Assembly (NCBI GenBank): GCA_905221605.1
Contig: CAJNDS010002144.1
Location: forward strand, 16,001-80,000
Length of the DNA stretch: 64,000 nucleotides
Direction of reading: 5' to 3'
Source of the DNA: Symbiodinium natans
Lineage: Eukaryota; Sar; Dinophyceae; Suessiales; Symbiodiniaceae
The position numbers were made by a program, and so were the translations under genes. The notes beneath the pieces were generated by a model. The model was not told the origin of the DNA. It was given only the letters and a program-made list of their open reading frames with translations, and made no database searches. Below, piece by piece: positions 62,595 to 64,000 of this stretch (its first letter is position 1; each line of letters starts with the position of its first letter).

Positions 62595-63000
62595 TGCCAG
62601 CTTAGGGTTTAGGGTCCAGGGTTACGGTTTAGGTTTAGGTTTTAGGGTTTAGGGTTTAGGGTTTAGGGTTTAGGGTTTAGGCTTTAGGGTTTAGAGCTTA
62701 GAGTTTTGGGTTTAGGGTTTAGAGTTTAGGGTTTAGGGTTTGGGGTTAGGGTTTAGGGTTTAGGGTTCGGGGCTTCGGGCTTCAGGTTTAAGGTTTAGGG
62801 CTAAGGGCTTAGGGTTTAGGGTTTTGGGTTCCCTCCCCGCTAGCCTAGGAAGCTAAACCCTAAGAATACTACTTTACTACTAAAGCCTTAAACCCCTAAA
62901 CCTAAACCCTAAACCCTAAAGCCCTAAGCCTAAACCCTAAACCTAAGCCCTAACATAACCCTAAACCCTAACCCTAAACCCCTAAAACTAAACCGGAAGT
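62595..63000. repeat. TTTAGGG array, then CCCTAAA units
   Basis: 62600-62830 is a degenerate TTTAGGG array; 62883-62995 is a degenerate CCCTAAA array. The 50-bp segment between them includes CTTTACTACTAAAG-like sequence. The order (G-strand then C-strand) again has fusion-type polarity, but with an intervening core. Confidence 0.85.
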
Positions 63001-64000
63001 GCACCTGGAGGAAGGTGATGACACGCCCCACTCATCCTGCCAGGCCGTGGGGCTGGTAGCTTAGTAGGGTTTTGGGGTTTAGGGTGTAGGGTTTAGGGTT
63101 TAGGGTGGTCCACAGTTTTCTGGTTTTTGGGGGGGGTTGGTTTAGGGCGGAGGGACTACTGATTTGGGCTTTGGGCTTCAGGCTTAAAAGCCTAATGTTT
63201 ATAACCCTAGACCCTCCCCTTCACCCCCCCTTCCCCTTCCCCCCCAATCCATCTTGAATCTTCACATGCTGGTTTCCGTGAGTGCTTCCAAAAAACCTGG
63301 GCCCTTTGGTCAGAATGCTCGGGACCCACCAGGTGGACCAGCCTGCTGCAATCAGCAGTGTCAAGTGAAATGAGCTTCTCGAGTTGTGCAGGAGCCCTTG
63401 GTCTCGGGCAAGTTTGGCACCATGTCGGTCCAGCGCACCGGCTTTGCGCGGTCGGTCAGTGGCGCTTCTTTTGTTGGGCCTTCCGCCGCGGTTCTTAGTT
63501 TAAACTTTGAACCCTAAGCCACAAAACTTAAGAGTTCTGATAAATTCAGGGCCTGGGGAACAGACTGCAAGACTGCTTAGACTGCTGGATCCTTAAACCT
63601 GATCTGCTAAGGTCTTTGCCCTCCAAACTCCTTTAAAAACTTAGTCATATTTTAATGGTTGCAGTCTATATGCTGGACTTCAGGGCTGGACCTTTTACTT
63701 TAAAACGACTTGCCTAACTGTAAGCCCCAACCCTAAGCCCAATCCCTCTCCCCCAAGCCTAGCCCAATCCCTCGGTCCCTTGTGTGGGCTTAGGGTTGGG
63801 GCTTACAGTAGGGGTTGAGGTTTGGGGCTTCGGGGGGGGGGGGGGGGGGGCTATGGTTGGGGCTCTTAGGGTTGCGGCTTAGGGTTGGGGCTTGAGGGGG
63901 GCTTAGGGTTGGGGCTTAGGTTGGGGGGTTGGGCTTAGTGTTGGGGCTAGTGTTTGGGGCTTAGTAGGGCTTGGGAGAGGCACACTTCAGCACTTTTGGG
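63001..64000. other. Right end: unassigned DNA with GGGGCTTAGGGTT repeats
   Basis: TTTAGGG patch at 63075-63105; a last GACTG cluster (CAGACTGCAAGACTGCTTAGACTGCTGG) at 63562-63589; poly-G at about 63832-63850; and GGGGCTTAGGGTTGGGG repeats (63780-63970) with the complementary CCCCAACCCTAAGCCC at 63725-63741. No gene is supported; 63250-63500 is unique-looking. Confidence 0.5.

Overview
The window reads as nuclear DNA of a dinoflagellate, most likely from the Suessiales/Symbiodiniaceae side. Four things support this. (i) Plant/dinoflagellate-type telomere heptamers (CCCTAAA/TTTAGGG) fill the left 47 kb and reappear near the right end. (ii) A broken nuclear copy of mitochondrial cox1 of alveolate/dinoflagellate type lies at 42.85-43.63 kb. 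(iii) The right part carries a head-to-tail, one-strand gene array with short introns, several of which begin with GA instead of GT, as known in dinoflagellates. (iv) A protein segment in that array belongs to a methyltransferase-like family that I associate with dinoflagellate genomes. No rRNA, tRNA, CRISPR array or spliced-leader gene was found.

Left part (1-47.5 kb): a mosaic of short telomeric arrays in both orientations, separated by roughly 60-115 bp GC-rich non-repetitive cores. At least 15 of these have the form (CCCTAAA)n-core-(TTTAGGG)n, so each could fold back. Variant arrays of 8 bp (CCCTAAAA, CCCCTCAA, TTTAGGGG) and 9 bp (TTTAGGGGG) are locally homogenised, and two head-to-head junctions resemble telomere fusions (32.8 and 38.2 kb). 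Interspersed are MITE-like hairpin families, satellites (375 bp, 107 bp, 74 bp), microsatellites, long poly-C/poly-G tracts, a complex minisatellite block at 22.2-25.9 kb bracketed by an exact duplicate of one core, a Copia-like retrotransposon remnant (41.8-42.05 kb) and the cox1 insertion.

Right part (47.6-59.1 kb): five genes on the minus strand, head to tail. From upstream to downstream these are a 169-aa basic protein; a seven-exon gene for about 1168 aa joining a DUF7869/DDE-transposase-like region to a DNA cytosine-methyltransferase-like fold and a Lys-rich tail; a single-exon 328-aa protein with basic KKPA-type and acidic segments; a four-exon 1310-aa protein of unknown family; and a small 115-aa protein. 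The intron phases I propose close exactly for both spliced genes. Short GGACTG(CA) repeats occur throughout this domain on the strand opposite to coding. They are 8 bp apart outside exons, often at intron 3' ends, and 9 bp apart inside exons, where they encode Gln-Ser repeats.

The cluster may be a large mobile element or a dinoflagellate gene array rich in element-derived genes; the sequence alone does not decide. From 59.1 kb to the end there is a poly-C-associated foldback element, GACTG-repeat-rich intergenic DNA, an exon-like stretch at 61.8-61.95 kb and renewed telomeric arrays.
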